Assembly: GCA_016929695.1 (NCBI GenBank)
Contig: JAFGII010000051.1
Location: 1-64,000, forward strand
DNA: 64,000 nt
Source of the DNA: Ignavibacteria bacterium
GTDB lineage: Bacteria; Bacteroidota; Ignavibacteria; Tepidaquicellales; Tepidaquicellaceae
Direction of reading: 5' to 3'
The stretch's first letter is position 1, and each line of letters opens with the position of its first letter. This document shows, in pieces, positions 8,118-17,463 of the stretch. Position numbers and translations under genes: made by a program. The notes beneath the pieces are model-generated. The model saw nothing but the letters and a program-made list of their open reading frames with translations, did no database searches and was not told the DNA's origin.

Positions 8118-9917
8118 TTATTCTGCAATTTTTCCGTTTATCAATTCATCTACCAGAGCTTTTACTTTGTATAAATGCTTAAGTGCTTCCAATATTCCTT
8201 TTGAGTGAACACTAACGGTTCTGTTTGCTTCGGTTGTAAAAATAAATCTTCCGGGTAAACTTTCAATATTACCATCGAATGCGAGTCCTACAACTTCAGC
8301 ATTTTTATCAATTAAAGGACTGCCGGAGTTTCCGCCTATAATATCATTCGTTGATACAAAATTCATCGGGACGGATAGGTCAAATTCCTCCGGAGGATTT
8401 TTCCATTTATCAGGTAATGACCAGGGATACTGTTTATCAAAAGAATAAAACCTGTCGTAAACTCCGAAGTATGTTGTATAAGGAGGAGCAACAGTTCCGT
8501 TGTAATCATAACCTTTGATAATCCCGTCCGAGATTCTCAATGTGAAGGTTGCATCGGGCGGAATGGATGTTCCGTAAACTTCATAAATTGCTTTTCCCAG
8601 CATCTGAATCTTTGCAGATTCTTTACCTGCAAGTTCTTTAGCTTCAACAATCAATTTTGCATAAGTCTCTTTGCCTTTTGCCGTTAATGTATCGGTACCA
8701 TAGATTTTTTCAATTACTTTTTTTCTTGCTTTAACAAGTTCTTTAATTTCATCCCATACATTTCCGTATTTTGCTTTAAGTTCAGGTTTACTGTTCACTG
8801 AATTCCTGAAATTTTTTTCAAAGTCGACTCTTCTTGCCATCAACGTAATATCTTTCAGTCCTTTAAGGATACCTTCCACAACTTTTCTTGAATTATCCAA
8901 ACCAAAAATCTGATTGTTTAATTCTTTTTTCAGATCAGGATTTTCAGCAACCCGTTCTTTTAACGAATCGAGTATATAGTGAATCCTTGCAAGTGACCTC
9001 GGGTAAACGACATCCCTGTCGAATTCGAGCTGTGCAACGGTTTTCAGTCTGTCAGTTCTTCCAGGATTACCTACTACAAACACAGGGTCACCGGGTTCGG
9101 CACCGTTCGGATTCCATTTGAAATAATGTTCCGTTTTCAGAGGTTTTCCGTTTTCATCATACACACGGAAAAAAGTCATATCAAGATTATATCTCGGATA
9201 AGTGAAATTGTCAGGGTCTCCGCCAAAGAAACCAATCTGGTCTTCAGGTGCAAATACAAGTCTGATGTCATTATATCTTTTATAACCGTAAATGTAATAT
9301 TCACCGCCGTTGTATAGCGATGTAACTTTACATACTAAATTCATTTCTGCTGAATACTTCTGTTCAAGTTCTTTTATTTTATTGTTTCTCAGAGATACTT
9401 TATTTGTATCGTCTTTACCGGAATCAAATGCTGCCTGAACTTCCTTTGTCACGTCAATCAACCGTACCAGCTGGTCAACATAGAGTTTGTCAATTCTTCT
9501 TTCCTGCTCGATAGTTTCCGCATAGAAACCTGACTCGTGTAAATCCTCACCTTCTTTTTGTGCCGAACTGACAGCATCCCTACCGCAGTGATGATTGGTC
9601 ATTAGGAGTCCGTCGCCTGAGACAAAAGAAGCAGAGCAGTAATTAGCAAATCTAAGTGCCGACATTCTAACGTGGTCGAGCCATTCCTTTGTCGGTCTGA
9701 AACCATATTCAGATTCAAAATAATCAAGCGGCGGATTTTCAAATGTCCACATTGTACCGTTATCAAATTTACCCGCTTTAATTGTATCAGGATAAATCTG
9801 AACGGCTAAATTTTCTTCTTCATAGACATTCTTTTCCGGACCTGAAGAAGAACATCCTGTAAATATCAGAGCAGCAAATAAAAACACAAAGAATAAATTC
9901 TGTAATTTTTTACTCAT
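8118..9917 (-). CDS. S46-family dipeptidyl-peptidase (DPP7-like), lipoprotein
   Basis: S46 peptidases are exported serine exopeptidases that remove dipeptides from peptide N termini, typical of asaccharolytic or peptide-using Bacteroidota. Visible here: a lipobox (FTGC, Cys22); the family's TNHHCG motif (His109/110); GGDPDNFTYPR...LDMTFFR with the likely catalytic Asp246; and IIGGNSGSP with catalytic Ser531. Eighteen residues after the Ser is Gly549 (FDGN), the position that is Gly in DPP7 and Arg in acidic-specific DPP11. This favours hydrophobic or broad P1 specificity (inference from known family members). At 599 residues it is about 110 shorter than well-studied DPP7/DPP11, mostly in the helical cap. 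It is separated from ftsZ by a terminator, so it is its own transcription unit. Confidence 0.92.
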   Translation of the reverse strand: MSKKLQNLFFVFLFAALIFTGCSSSGPEKNVYEEENLAVQIYPDTIKAGKFDNGTMWTFENPPLDYFESEYGFRPTKEWLDHVRMSALRFANYCSASFVSGDGLLMTNHHCGRDAVSSAQKEGEDLHESGFYAETIEQERRIDKLYVDQLVRLIDVTKEVQAAFDSGKDDTNKVSLRNNKIKELEQKYSAEMNLVCKVTSLYNGGEYYIYGYKRYNDIRLVFAPEDQIGFFGGDPDNFTYPRYNLDMTFFRVYDENGKPLKTEHYFKWNPNGAEPGDPVFVVGNPGRTDRLKTVAQLEFDRDVVYPRSLARIHYILDSLKERVAENPDLKKELNNQIFGLDNSRKVVEGILKGLKDITLMARRVDFEKNFRNSVNSKPELKAKYGNVWDEIKELVKARKKVIEKIYGTDTLTAKGKETYAKLIVEAKELAGKESAKIQMLGKAIYEVYGTSIPPDATFTLRISDGIIKGYDYNGTVAPPYTTYFGVYDRFYSFDKQYPWSLPDKWKNPPEEFDLSVPMNFVSTNDIIGGNSGSPLIDKNAEVVGLAFDGNIESLPGRFIFTTEANRTVSVHSKGILEALKHLYKVKALVDELINGKIAE

Positions 9918-9938
9918 TGAAAAATTATTTTAGATTAT

Positions 9939-9971
9939 AAAAAAAAATGCGTTTTGAAACAATACGCATTT
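9939..9971 (-). terminator. Rho-independent terminator after ftsZ
   Basis: On the minus strand an 8-bp stem (9964-9971 with 9945-9952; AAATGCGT / ACGCATTT) and an 11-nt loop are followed by a T run (plus-strand A run at 9939-9947). It begins 16 bp after the ftsZ stop and defines the end of the dcw operon. Confidence 0.85.
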
Positions 9972-9986
9972 GCAAATACAGTTGAT

Positions 9987-11288
9987 TTAACTTTCTCCCT
10001 GAACTTTCCGCAGAAATGTCGGTTTGCTCAGTTCGTCATCCAGTGAAAAATCTTTGAAGGAAAAATCTTCTTCCTCCTGAATTTTTTCTTCTTCTTGTTT
10101 TTCGCTCATATCCTCATTAAGAATATCGAGATTATGTCTTTTATAAGCAGGAGAGTCATACTGACGAAGTTCATCATCATCTATCGGCATTCTGTCGATT
10201 TTTATTTTTCTTTCAGGTTTCGTGATTTTGATTTCCCTTTGTTCTCCGATTTTTATTGCTTGCTTATGTTTAATCACATCTTCATCCATCATTCTTTCAG
10301 TTATTGATTCTTCTTCTGCTTTCTTTTTGAACCCTGTGGCAATTACAGTTACGACAACTTCATTTTTCAAATTTTCGTCATCGCCCCAGCCGATTATATA
10401 TCTTGCTTTATCACCTGCTGCTTTATTTATAATATTGTTAATTTTTTCAATTTCAGACATTCTTAGATTTTCGCTTCCGATGATATTAACAAGCACATTT
10501 TTCGAGCCCTGTATATCAATATCTTCAAGAACGGGATTTGACAACGCTTCCATTGCGGCTTTTTCGGCTCTGTCTTCGCCTTCCGCAACACCCAGTCCGA
10601 TTATTGCTTCACCCATATCCCTCATTATTGTACGAACATCAGCAAAATCTACATTATTTTCTCCGGGAGTTGTAATAATCTGTGAAATTCCTTTCGTTGC
10701 ATTATACAAAACTTTGTTCGCAATATCAAATGCCTGCTTTCTCGTCGTCTGCGGGTCAATAAGAGTCAGTATCCGCTGATTCGGAATAATTATCAGACTG
10801 TCAACCTGGGGTTTAAGTTTTTTAATTCCTGAAAGTGCAAGCTGCATTTTCATTTCTGCTTCGAAGTCAAAAGGTTTAGTAACGATAGCAACAACCAGTG
10901 CTCCAAGAGTTTTTGCAATATGAGCAATAATCGGTGCAGCACCTGTTCCCGTACCGCCGCCCATACCTGCAGTAAGGAAAATCATATCCGAACCTTTTAA
11001 TGCTTTTTCAATTTCTTCTCTGCTTTCTTCAGCAGATTTCTGTCCTAATTTTTCGTCCATTCCCGCACCCAGACCTTTAGTAACAGATTTTCCTATCTGG
11101 ATTTTCATGCCGGCTTTATTTTTGTTAAGCGCCTGCAAATCCGTATTGACAGCAATAAAATCAACTCCTTCTATACCTTTATCTATCATTGAGTTAAGAA
11201 TATTTCCGCCGCCGCCGCCAACGCCTACAACTTTTATGCTGGCACCTTCTGAATAATCGTGTTCGAATGGTACTAAATGGATTGCCAT
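9987..11288 (-). CDS. ftsZ: Cell division protein FtsZ
   Basis: FtsZ is the tubulin-like GTPase that forms the cytokinetic ring. The 433-residue protein shows the N-terminal GVGGGGGN loop, the tubulin signature GGGTGTGAAP, and NVDFADV of the T7 synergy loop that completes the neighbouring subunit's active site. The GTPase core spans about residues 12-320. A charged linker of about 90 residues (Glu/Lys/Asp-rich) follows. The C-terminal tip SKPTFLRKVQ matches the conserved peptide that binds FtsA. It is the last gene of the dcw operon, 67 bp after ftsA, and is followed by a terminator. Confidence 0.98.
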   Translation of the reverse strand: MAIHLVPFEHDYSEGASIKVVGVGGGGGNILNSMIDKGIEGVDFIAVNTDLQALNKNKAGMKIQIGKSVTKGLGAGMDEKLGQKSAEESREEIEKALKGSDMIFLTAGMGGGTGTGAAPIIAHIAKTLGALVVAIVTKPFDFEAEMKMQLALSGIKKLKPQVDSLIIIPNQRILTLIDPQTTRKQAFDIANKVLYNATKGISQIITTPGENNVDFADVRTIMRDMGEAIIGLGVAEGEDRAEKAAMEALSNPVLEDIDIQGSKNVLVNIIGSENLRMSEIEKINNIINKAAGDKARYIIGWGDDENLKNEVVVTVIATGFKKKAEEESITERMMDEDVIKHKQAIKIGEQREIKITKPERKIKIDRMPIDDDELRQYDSPAYKRHNLDILNEDMSEKQEEEKIQEEEDFSFKDFSLDDELSKPTFLRKVQGES

Positions 11289-11355
11289 ATTTTTCCTTTC
11301 GGGTAATAAAGTTATAAAAATAATTTATTTAAAAAAACTCAAATATTTTTTACTT

Positions 11356-12609
11356 TTATAATTCATCAAACCATTTTTTTATTTTGATGAATATTTTTTT
11401 TGTGTTTTGTTTTCCTTGTCTAATCGGAATATCGTTACCGCCGTACAAATTTTTCAATCTGTAGAGTACAAGTCCGACACCAGTAGCATATATAGGGCTT
11501 TCGATTTCCCTAATAAGTCCGCCGGATACACCTCTAGGGTTACCACAGTTGACTTCCATACCGAAGATATTTTCCGCCAGTTCTTTTGCACCTTTCAATA
11601 ACGACCCCCCGCCTGTAATTACTACACCTGCGAAAAGGTCTTTTTGTATCTGTGAGTTTTTAATTTCGATTGCACATAAATCAAATATCTCCTGCATCCG
11701 TGCATTAATAATTCTTGCAAGGACACTTTTCCTGAATTTCTTCGGTCTCTGACCGCGAATGTTTCTTACACTTATTTCGTCATCGTTTATTATTTCCGAT
11801 ACAATTGCATATCCGTGTGTTTTTTTAATTGTTTCCGCTTCTTCATCAAGCAATCCGAGCCCTTCCACAATATCATCTGTTACAAATTTTCCCGCAATTC
11901 CGATACCTGCCGTATATCTCAAAATTCCTTTTTTAAATACAGCAATATCGGTTGACCCTCCGCCGATATCAATCACCGCAACTCCGACTTTCTTCTCAGT
12001 CTCATCAAGAACAGACTGCGCCGATGCCAGCGATTCGAGGGCGATATCATCAACTTCCACTCCGGCATCAATTACACAATTCGATAAAACATCAATCGAG
12101 GACACCAAACTTGCAATTACATTCACTTTTGCTTCGAGTTTTATTCCGATTATTCCCACCGGCGATTCATATACTTTTTCCCTGTCATCTATAATGTATT
12201 CCTGCGGGATTACGTGTATTATTTTCGTATCGCTTGGGAGCCTTAACAGCTGGGACTGATTCAGTACACGTTCCACATCTTCTTCGTGAATTGTCCTGTC
12301 CGAATTATTTATTCCTATTGTACTTGATGACTGAATGCACCGTATATAATGCCCGGAAATCCCAACGGTTACGGAACGAATCTCCTGACCAGAGTTTTCT
12401 TCCGCATTACTTAACGCCTGTTTTATTGATTCAATTGCTTTTTTTGGATGAACCACAAGTCCCCTGTTCAACCCTTTTGAGGGTGCTTTCCCGATTCCGA
12501 TAACATCTACATTTCTCTCATCTTTCACTCTAGCAACTATTGCACATATTTTTGTGGTTCCGACATCCAGCCCTACTATTATATCGTCTTCGTATTTTTT
12601 TGTTTTCAC
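11356..12609 (-). CDS. ftsA: Cell division protein FtsA
   Basis: FtsA is the actin-like ATPase that tethers FtsZ to the membrane. The 417-residue protein has the phosphate-1 motif IIVGLDVGTTKI near the N terminus, phosphate-2 VAVIDIGGGSTDIAVF (about residue 213) and the adenosine motif VVITGGGSLLKG (about residue 330). The C terminus IFIKIKKWFDEL is a basic amphipathic helix typical of the FtsA membrane-targeting sequence. It lies 10 bp after ftsQ and just before ftsZ, the usual order. Confidence 0.97.
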   Translation of the reverse strand: MKTKKYEDDIIVGLDVGTTKICAIVARVKDERNVDVIGIGKAPSKGLNRGLVVHPKKAIESIKQALSNAEENSGQEIRSVTVGISGHYIRCIQSSSTIGINNSDRTIHEEDVERVLNQSQLLRLPSDTKIIHVIPQEYIIDDREKVYESPVGIIGIKLEAKVNVIASLVSSIDVLSNCVIDAGVEVDDIALESLASAQSVLDETEKKVGVAVIDIGGGSTDIAVFKKGILRYTAGIGIAGKFVTDDIVEGLGLLDEEAETIKKTHGYAIVSEIINDDEISVRNIRGQRPKKFRKSVLARIINARMQEIFDLCAIEIKNSQIQKDLFAGVVITGGGSLLKGAKELAENIFGMEVNCGNPRGVSGGLIREIESPIYATGVGLVLYRLKNLYGGNDIPIRQGKQNTKKIFIKIKKWFDEL

Positions 12610-12619
12610 TTTTTTAAAT

Positions 12620-13414
12620 TTAATTTTGATTTTCTTCGTAAGTAATTATTAACTGATTAGAATATGTTAAATCAATTTCCGAAATGTCTCTTGTGCGCTC
12701 CGACGGAAATATATTTTCAAAAAATTGCTTTAATACTTTTATTCTGTTAGATAGATCCGAACGTTCCTTCTTGTTTTCTAATATATTATCACTGTACTTC
12801 GGAAGATAAACAGGAAATCCCTTCTCGCTAGCATATAAAATTAATCTATCCTTATCAGACAAATTTATTTCCGAGATACAACTGTTAAGGTATTTACTTT
12901 CTTTGTTTATGCTGATTAATATATATACCGCCGATTTCAGCCCCGAATATTTCTTTTTACCTGAATAACTGTTTACATTACTGCCGGACTCATTTATTCC
13001 ATTAATCAGAGGCAAATCAAAAATTTTTCCTTTTTCGTCAAACGGATACATTTCAAGTTCTTCGTCAATTAATTTCAAATTGTTATCAAAATTTATTATA
13101 GCAATAGGGTTCTTTTCGATTATCTGAACCGATAATTCCTCAGGAGGAATTTTCGTTATAATCACTTTCTTTATTTCATTATGAATTTTTAATCTATTTA
13201 TTATATCATTTTCATTTATCTGTTCCGGCGAGAGTTCAATATTTTTACTCAAACCGGACATTTTCAGAATTTCATCATCAGATACAGTGTAGTTACCTGA
13301 AATTGTAACAACCCTGTAAATATCCTGGCTGCGCCATTTTCCCGCAAGCACAACGGCACTTACAGAAATAACCGCTACAATAACCGTTAATATTAAAATC
13401 TTTTTTAGACTCAA
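12620..13414 (-). CDS. ftsQ: Cell division protein FtsQ/DivIB
   Basis: FtsQ is the bitopic divisome scaffold linking FtsA/FtsK to FtsB/FtsL. The 264-residue product has a short cytoplasmic N terminus, one transmembrane helix (about residues 6-24) and a POTRA-like domain (about 35-105) containing YRVVTISGNYTVSDDEILKMSG and the family-like IIEKNPIAII. A beta domain follows. Sequence conservation in FtsQ is low, so the call rests on the POTRA pattern, size, topology and position between murC and ftsA. The start overlaps the murC stop by 4 bp, implying translational coupling. Confidence 0.9.
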   Translation of the reverse strand: MSLKKILILTVIVAVISVSAVVLAGKWRSQDIYRVVTISGNYTVSDDEILKMSGLSKNIELSPEQINENDIINRLKIHNEIKKVIITKIPPEELSVQIIEKNPIAIINFDNNLKLIDEELEMYPFDEKGKIFDLPLINGINESGSNVNSYSGKKKYSGLKSAVYILISINKESKYLNSCISEINLSDKDRLILYASEKGFPVYLPKYSDNILENKKERSDLSNRIKVLKQFFENIFPSERTRDISEIDLTYSNQLIITYEENQN

Positions 13415-14790
13415 TTTATTCCGATTTTAAATTTCAGTAATTCCGTAAATTCTTCGCAAACGCCAGTTATGTCACCTGCTCCCTGAAAAATCACTGTATC
13501 ATTTTTTATAATCCTTTTTATAAGGAAATCAATTATATTTTCTTTTTTAATATTATAAATTTCATTTTTTGTGATATTCCGCAATTCATTGCTAATTAAT
13601 GCGGATGTTACTCCTTTAACGGGTTTTTCACGTGCGGGATAAATATCAGTCAGTACAATAATATCATTCAGTTTCAGACTCTCGGCAAATTCTCTGTAGA
13701 AATCTTTCGTGCGCGAATACAGGTGAGGCTGAAACACTGTAATTATTCTTCCTGCAGATATTTTTTTTACCGCCTCAAAAGAAGATTTTATTTCCGCCGG
13801 ATGATGGGCATAATCATCATACACATTAATAGCACCGCCGTATTTCAGTTCAAGTCTTCTTTTAACTCCGGGAAAATTTTTAATAATTTCTTTAAATTGA
13901 TTCACAGAAATTTTCAGTATTTCACAGACTATATATGCAGCGGCAGCATTCATTGCGTTATGAAATCCGGGGATTTTCAGGCAGATATCGTTTATTTTTT
14001 TTTCATCCGTTTCTATACTGAATTTTATTTTATAATCCTGACCTACGTTATATTCTATATTTACAACTCTGTAATCATTATGATTTCCTGTTCCGAATAA
14101 CATCTTTTTTGTATTAGTTTTACCGAGTATATCTTTAACATTTTTATCGTCACCGTTGGCAACAACCAGCGCATTTCTCCTGCAATTATTAATAAATCCG
14201 GAGAAACTTTCTTTGACACCATTAATATCAGAAAATATATCGAGATGGTCGGCATCTATATTATTTATTACTGCAATATCCGATTTCAGAGTAAGAAAAC
14301 TCCTGTCATATTCATCTGCCTCAACGATGCAATATTTGCCATTGCCTGCTCTTGAAGTCCCGTTCGAAAGAAATTCCATAGCTCCTCCAACAAACACGTT
14401 CGGGTCAAACCCGCATTCTATTAATAAATATGATATCATAGCAGAAGTGGAAGTTTTGCCGTGCGTACCGCCTACACTTATCAAAAATGAATCATCAGTT
14501 ATTCTACCGAGCATTTCGGAACGCTTGATGATCTCAATTTTTCTTCTTTCCGCTTCCATGAATTCGGGATTATTTCTTTGAACTGCCGAGGAATATACAA
14601 CAAGTTCAGTATCGGGAGGAATATTAGTTTTATCATGCGAATAAAAAATTATTGCTCCCAGTGTTTCGAGCCGTACCGTTAATTCACTTTTATTCAAATC
14701 ACTGCCAGAAATAAAATAGCCCTGCCGGAGCAAATATTCCGCCAAACCGCTCATTCCGAAGCCACCGATTCCTATAAAGTGAATCCTCAT
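13411..14790 (-). CDS. murC: UDP-N-acetylmuramate--L-alanine ligase MurC
   Basis: MurC adds L-Ala to UDP-MurNAc, the first step of peptide-stem synthesis in the cytoplasm. The 459-residue protein has the N-terminal Rossmann motif GIGGFGMSGLAEYL, the ATP-binding GGTHGKTSTSAM (about residue 107), VVEADEYDRSFL and the C-terminal DDYAHHPAEI. Length and motif order are standard. murB and ddl, which often follow murC in dcw clusters, are missing here. Its start codon overlaps the stop of the preceding membrane-protein gene (TAATG). Confidence 0.97.
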   Translation of the reverse strand: MRIHFIGIGGFGMSGLAEYLLRQGYFISGSDLNKSELTVRLETLGAIIFYSHDKTNIPPDTELVVYSSAVQRNNPEFMEAERRKIEIIKRSEMLGRITDDSFLISVGGTHGKTSTSAMISYLLIECGFDPNVFVGGAMEFLSNGTSRAGNGKYCIVEADEYDRSFLTLKSDIAVINNIDADHLDIFSDINGVKESFSGFINNCRRNALVVANGDDKNVKDILGKTNTKKMLFGTGNHNDYRVVNIEYNVGQDYKIKFSIETDEKKINDICLKIPGFHNAMNAAAAYIVCEILKISVNQFKEIIKNFPGVKRRLELKYGGAINVYDDYAHHPAEIKSSFEAVKKISAGRIITVFQPHLYSRTKDFYREFAESLKLNDIIVLTDIYPAREKPVKGVTSALISNELRNITKNEIYNIKKENIIDFLIKRIIKNDTVIFQGAGDITGVCEEFTELLKFKIGIN

Positions 14791-15248
14791 TATCTCTCCG
14801 CTGTAACCGATTTAAATTCCTGAATTAATTTTCTTTCATTGTAAAATTCTCCGATTCTGATCCTCAGATTTCTTTTTCTGTTTTTAAGTTTTAATTTCAC
14901 TATTCTAACACGCCTGTTGCCTTCAATACTTCTACCTTTCTCCCTCGAAAATCTGACAAATATTATTTCATTAAATAATATTTCTCTCTGACCAAATCTA
15001 TTCTTGAGAATAATTCTATCATCCGTAAATAATATCTGTTTTGCTCTGACAAAGTTAACTATCAGGGCAATAAGCGTAATTACAATAAATATTAATACTA
15101 TGAATATTATGACATCTCTGAATACAATCATAAAATTACTTCCGGAAAACTGCCCTCTAATCACAAGATATACTATCAGGAATATGAAATAGATAATCAG
15201 AGATTTATAATAGAAATCGAGTTTATATTTATATATCCGTTTTTCCAT
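14790..15248 (-). CDS. Uncharacterised two-TM protein with PH-like C-terminal domain, embedded in dcw operon
   Basis: I do not recognise a named family. The 152-residue protein has two predicted transmembrane helices (about residues 14-31 and 42-67). A basic, beta-rich soluble part of about 85 residues follows (QILFTDDRIILKNRFGQREILFNEIIFVRFS...). The pattern of a two-TM hairpin followed by strands including 'FTDDRIILKN' resembles bacterial PH-like (bPH) membrane proteins; this is a resemblance, not a firm match. The gene overlaps murG on one side and murC on the other by a single base (TAATG at both junctions), so it is tightly coupled to lipid II and stem-peptide synthesis. A role in division or envelope growth is inferred only from that location. 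Confidence 0.8.
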   Translation of the reverse strand: MEKRIYKYKLDFYYKSLIIYFIFLIVYLVIRGQFSGSNFMIVFRDVIIFIVLIFIVITLIALIVNFVRAKQILFTDDRIILKNRFGQREILFNEIIFVRFSREKGRSIEGNRRVRIVKLKLKNRKRNLRIRIGEFYNERKLIQEFKSVTAER

Positions 15249-16333
15249 TATAATGTTATTTTAATTATTTCATTGGAAATTTTATCTGCCGAATCCGGAT
15301 CCGAAAATTTAAAAATATTATTCGACATTAACTTAAGTATTTTATCACAGTAAATAGTATTTTTAACAGTGTCATACAATTTTTCCTCAATTTCACTTTC
15401 TATTAATACTTTACAGGCATTTTCTTTCTGAAGAGCTCTTGCATTTTTTTCCTGATGATTATCCGAAGCAAAGGGATACGGAATTAAAACAGAGGGTTTT
15501 TTAAAAGCTGCAATTTCCATTATACTACTGATACCTGCTCTGCATATAACCAAATCCGATGCAGTATATGCGGCATACATCTTGTCAATAAATTCATATA
15601 CTTTAATATTTCGGGAATATTTTCCGCATTCATTTTTTATCTTTTCGTAATCTTTCTTTCCTGTCTGCCAGATAATATTTATTCCAATATCAGAAAGCCG
15701 GGAAATATTTCTCAGCAAAACTTTATTTATTGCAGCCGAGCCCTGACTTCCGCCGAAGGCAAACAGAGTTTTATTGTCATTACTAATTTCAAAAACTCTC
15801 ATTGCATCAGATTTATTCATTTCACCTTTCATTACTCTAATTGGATAGGCAATTTTAATTACATTATCTTTTCTTTTCAGATGCTTAACGGTTTCTTCAA
15901 AATTGATTATTACTTTATGGGCTTTTCCGGAGAAATATTTTGTTACCTTACCCGGGACCGCATTTCCTTCCTGCAGCACAACTTTACACTTCATTCTCAG
16001 TGCAGCATAGACCACAGGTGCAGATACGAATCCACCTGTAGCAACAACCACAGATGGTTTAAACTCCTTTAATATATTGCCGCAGTTGTTTACCGATTTA
16101 ATAAATTTAAAAGGCACCAACAGCCATTCATTATATTTTCCTTTCTGCAATCCTTCTATATTAATACTTTTAATATTATAATTATTCTCAGGGACTATCC
16201 TCTCTTCCATTTTTCCTTTTGCACCTATGAAAAGTATCTGAATATCATTAACTTTTTTCTTCAAACTGTCTGCAATGGCAATCGCCGGGAATATATGTCC
16301 GCCTGTTCCGCCGCCTGTAAATACTGCTCTCAT
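15248..16333 (-). CDS. murG: UDP-GlcNAc:lipid I N-acetylglucosaminyltransferase MurG
   Basis: MurG converts lipid I to lipid II on the inner face of the cytoplasmic membrane. The 361-residue GT-B enzyme shows GGTGGHIFPAIAIAD at the N terminus, VVATGGFVSAPVVYAA, and the C-domain motifs FGGSQGSAAIN and ICRAGISSIMEIAAFKKPSVLIPYP. Its end overlaps the small membrane-protein gene by one base, and its start overlaps the ftsW stop by 4 bp. Confidence 0.97.
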   Translation of the reverse strand: MRAVFTGGGTGGHIFPAIAIADSLKKKVNDIQILFIGAKGKMEERIVPENNYNIKSINIEGLQKGKYNEWLLVPFKFIKSVNNCGNILKEFKPSVVVATGGFVSAPVVYAALRMKCKVVLQEGNAVPGKVTKYFSGKAHKVIINFEETVKHLKRKDNVIKIAYPIRVMKGEMNKSDAMRVFEISNDNKTLFAFGGSQGSAAINKVLLRNISRLSDIGINIIWQTGKKDYEKIKNECGKYSRNIKVYEFIDKMYAAYTASDLVICRAGISSIMEIAAFKKPSVLIPYPFASDNHQEKNARALQKENACKVLIESEIEEKLYDTVKNTIYCDKILKLMSNNIFKFSDPDSADKISNEIIKITL

Positions 16334-17463
16334 ACTTCCACCACCTTTGAAAATTTTTCATTAAGTGATTTCACCTGTCCGCGCTGGGAAGATATATTAA
16401 GCAGAATTCCTATCCCTATACAATTAATAACCAGAGCAGTACCTCCATAACTGACAAAGGGAATAGGGACACCCGTTGTCGGTATGATACCCGTTGCAAC
16501 TGAGATATTAACAAATGAATACAATGCTATAATCGTGGTTATTCCAAATGCAATATATTTACCAAAGTCATCATTGATATCTTTAGCCACCTTATAACCT
16601 CTTACAATCAGCATAACAAAAATCAGTATAAGTATTACTGCACCGATGAAGCCGTATTCTTCTCCAACGACTGCAAAAATGAAATCGCTGTAAGCCTCGT
16701 GGAGAAAATATTCTTTCTGATAAGAGTTACCCGCTCCGACACCGATTAAACCACCATTCCCCAAACCTATAATTGCCTGAGCGAGCTGATTATCCGCTCC
16801 CATTCCGGAAGTATGATCCGAATACTTCGAAAGTCTTTTAAGCATATATTCATTTGAGACAACGAATATTATAATAAACGGAATCATCAACAAAACGGTT
16901 ATAATCATATGCTTCATTTTTACTGGTGACACAAAAAGCAGAAACATAGATGAACCAAAAATAATCAGAGAAGTTGACAGATTCGGCTGGAATGCAACAA
17001 GTGCCGTTATCATTAAAATATAAAACAATACCGGCAGGTAGCCCCGGTATAACAAATGAGTATATTCTTTCTTTTTCATCAAGAGATAAGAGATGTGAAT
17101 AACCAGCGCATACTTGGCAAAATCCGAAGGCTGAAAACTAATAGGACCGATATCAATCCATCTGTAGACATTTTTCTTAGCAGCGGCAAACAGCAATACA
17201 TATAAAAGAAGAAATATTGCAAACCAGATAAGAAACTTACTGATTCGCCTATATATATTGTAATCCAGTTTCATAAACAAAAAAATCATCGCTATACCGA
17301 GTATAACTTTAATCAGATGATTCCTGAGTAAAAATTCGGTATCTTTCTTTAATCCGTAAAAGTAATACGAACTTGCGCTGTAAACTGCGAGCAGAGAAAA
17401 TAACAGTAGACCTATTACCGCAAGAAAAATCCAGATATCTATTTTATTAGTTTTTTCGTTCAT
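16330..17463 (-). CDS. ftsW: SEDS-family septal peptidoglycan glycosyltransferase FtsW
   Basis: FtsW polymerises lipid II at the septum together with FtsI. The 377-residue polytopic membrane protein has about ten hydrophobic segments, the SEDS landmarks RWIDIGPISFQPSDFAKYALV and, near the end, PFVSYGGTALVINCIGIGILLNIS. A large extracytoplasmic loop (about residues 190-260) holds GMGADNQLAQAIIGLGNGGLIGVG. Location between murD and murG supports FtsW rather than RodA. It overlaps both neighbours by 4 bp. Confidence 0.95.
   Translation of the reverse strand: MNEKTNKIDIWIFLAVIGLLLFSLLAVYSASSYYFYGLKKDTEFLLRNHLIKVILGIAMIFLFMKLDYNIYRRISKFLIWFAIFLLLYVLLFAAAKKNVYRWIDIGPISFQPSDFAKYALVIHISYLLMKKKEYTHLLYRGYLPVLFYILMITALVAFQPNLSTSLIIFGSSMFLLFVSPVKMKHMIITVLLMIPFIIIFVVSNEYMLKRLSKYSDHTSGMGADNQLAQAIIGLGNGGLIGVGAGNSYQKEYFLHEAYSDFIFAVVGEEYGFIGAVILILIFVMLIVRGYKVAKDINDDFGKYIAFGITTIIALYSFVNISVATGIIPTTGVPIPFVSYGGTALVINCIGIGILLNISSQRGQVKSLNEKFSKVVEV

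Noticed and set aside
8118-9917. DPP11-type (acidic-specific) assignment
   Set aside because: The residue 18 after the catalytic Ser is Gly (FDGN), not the Arg expected in DPP11.
10222-12259. Several plus-strand frames opposite ftsZ and ftsA
   Set aside because: These are shadows of strongly conserved genes on the other strand.
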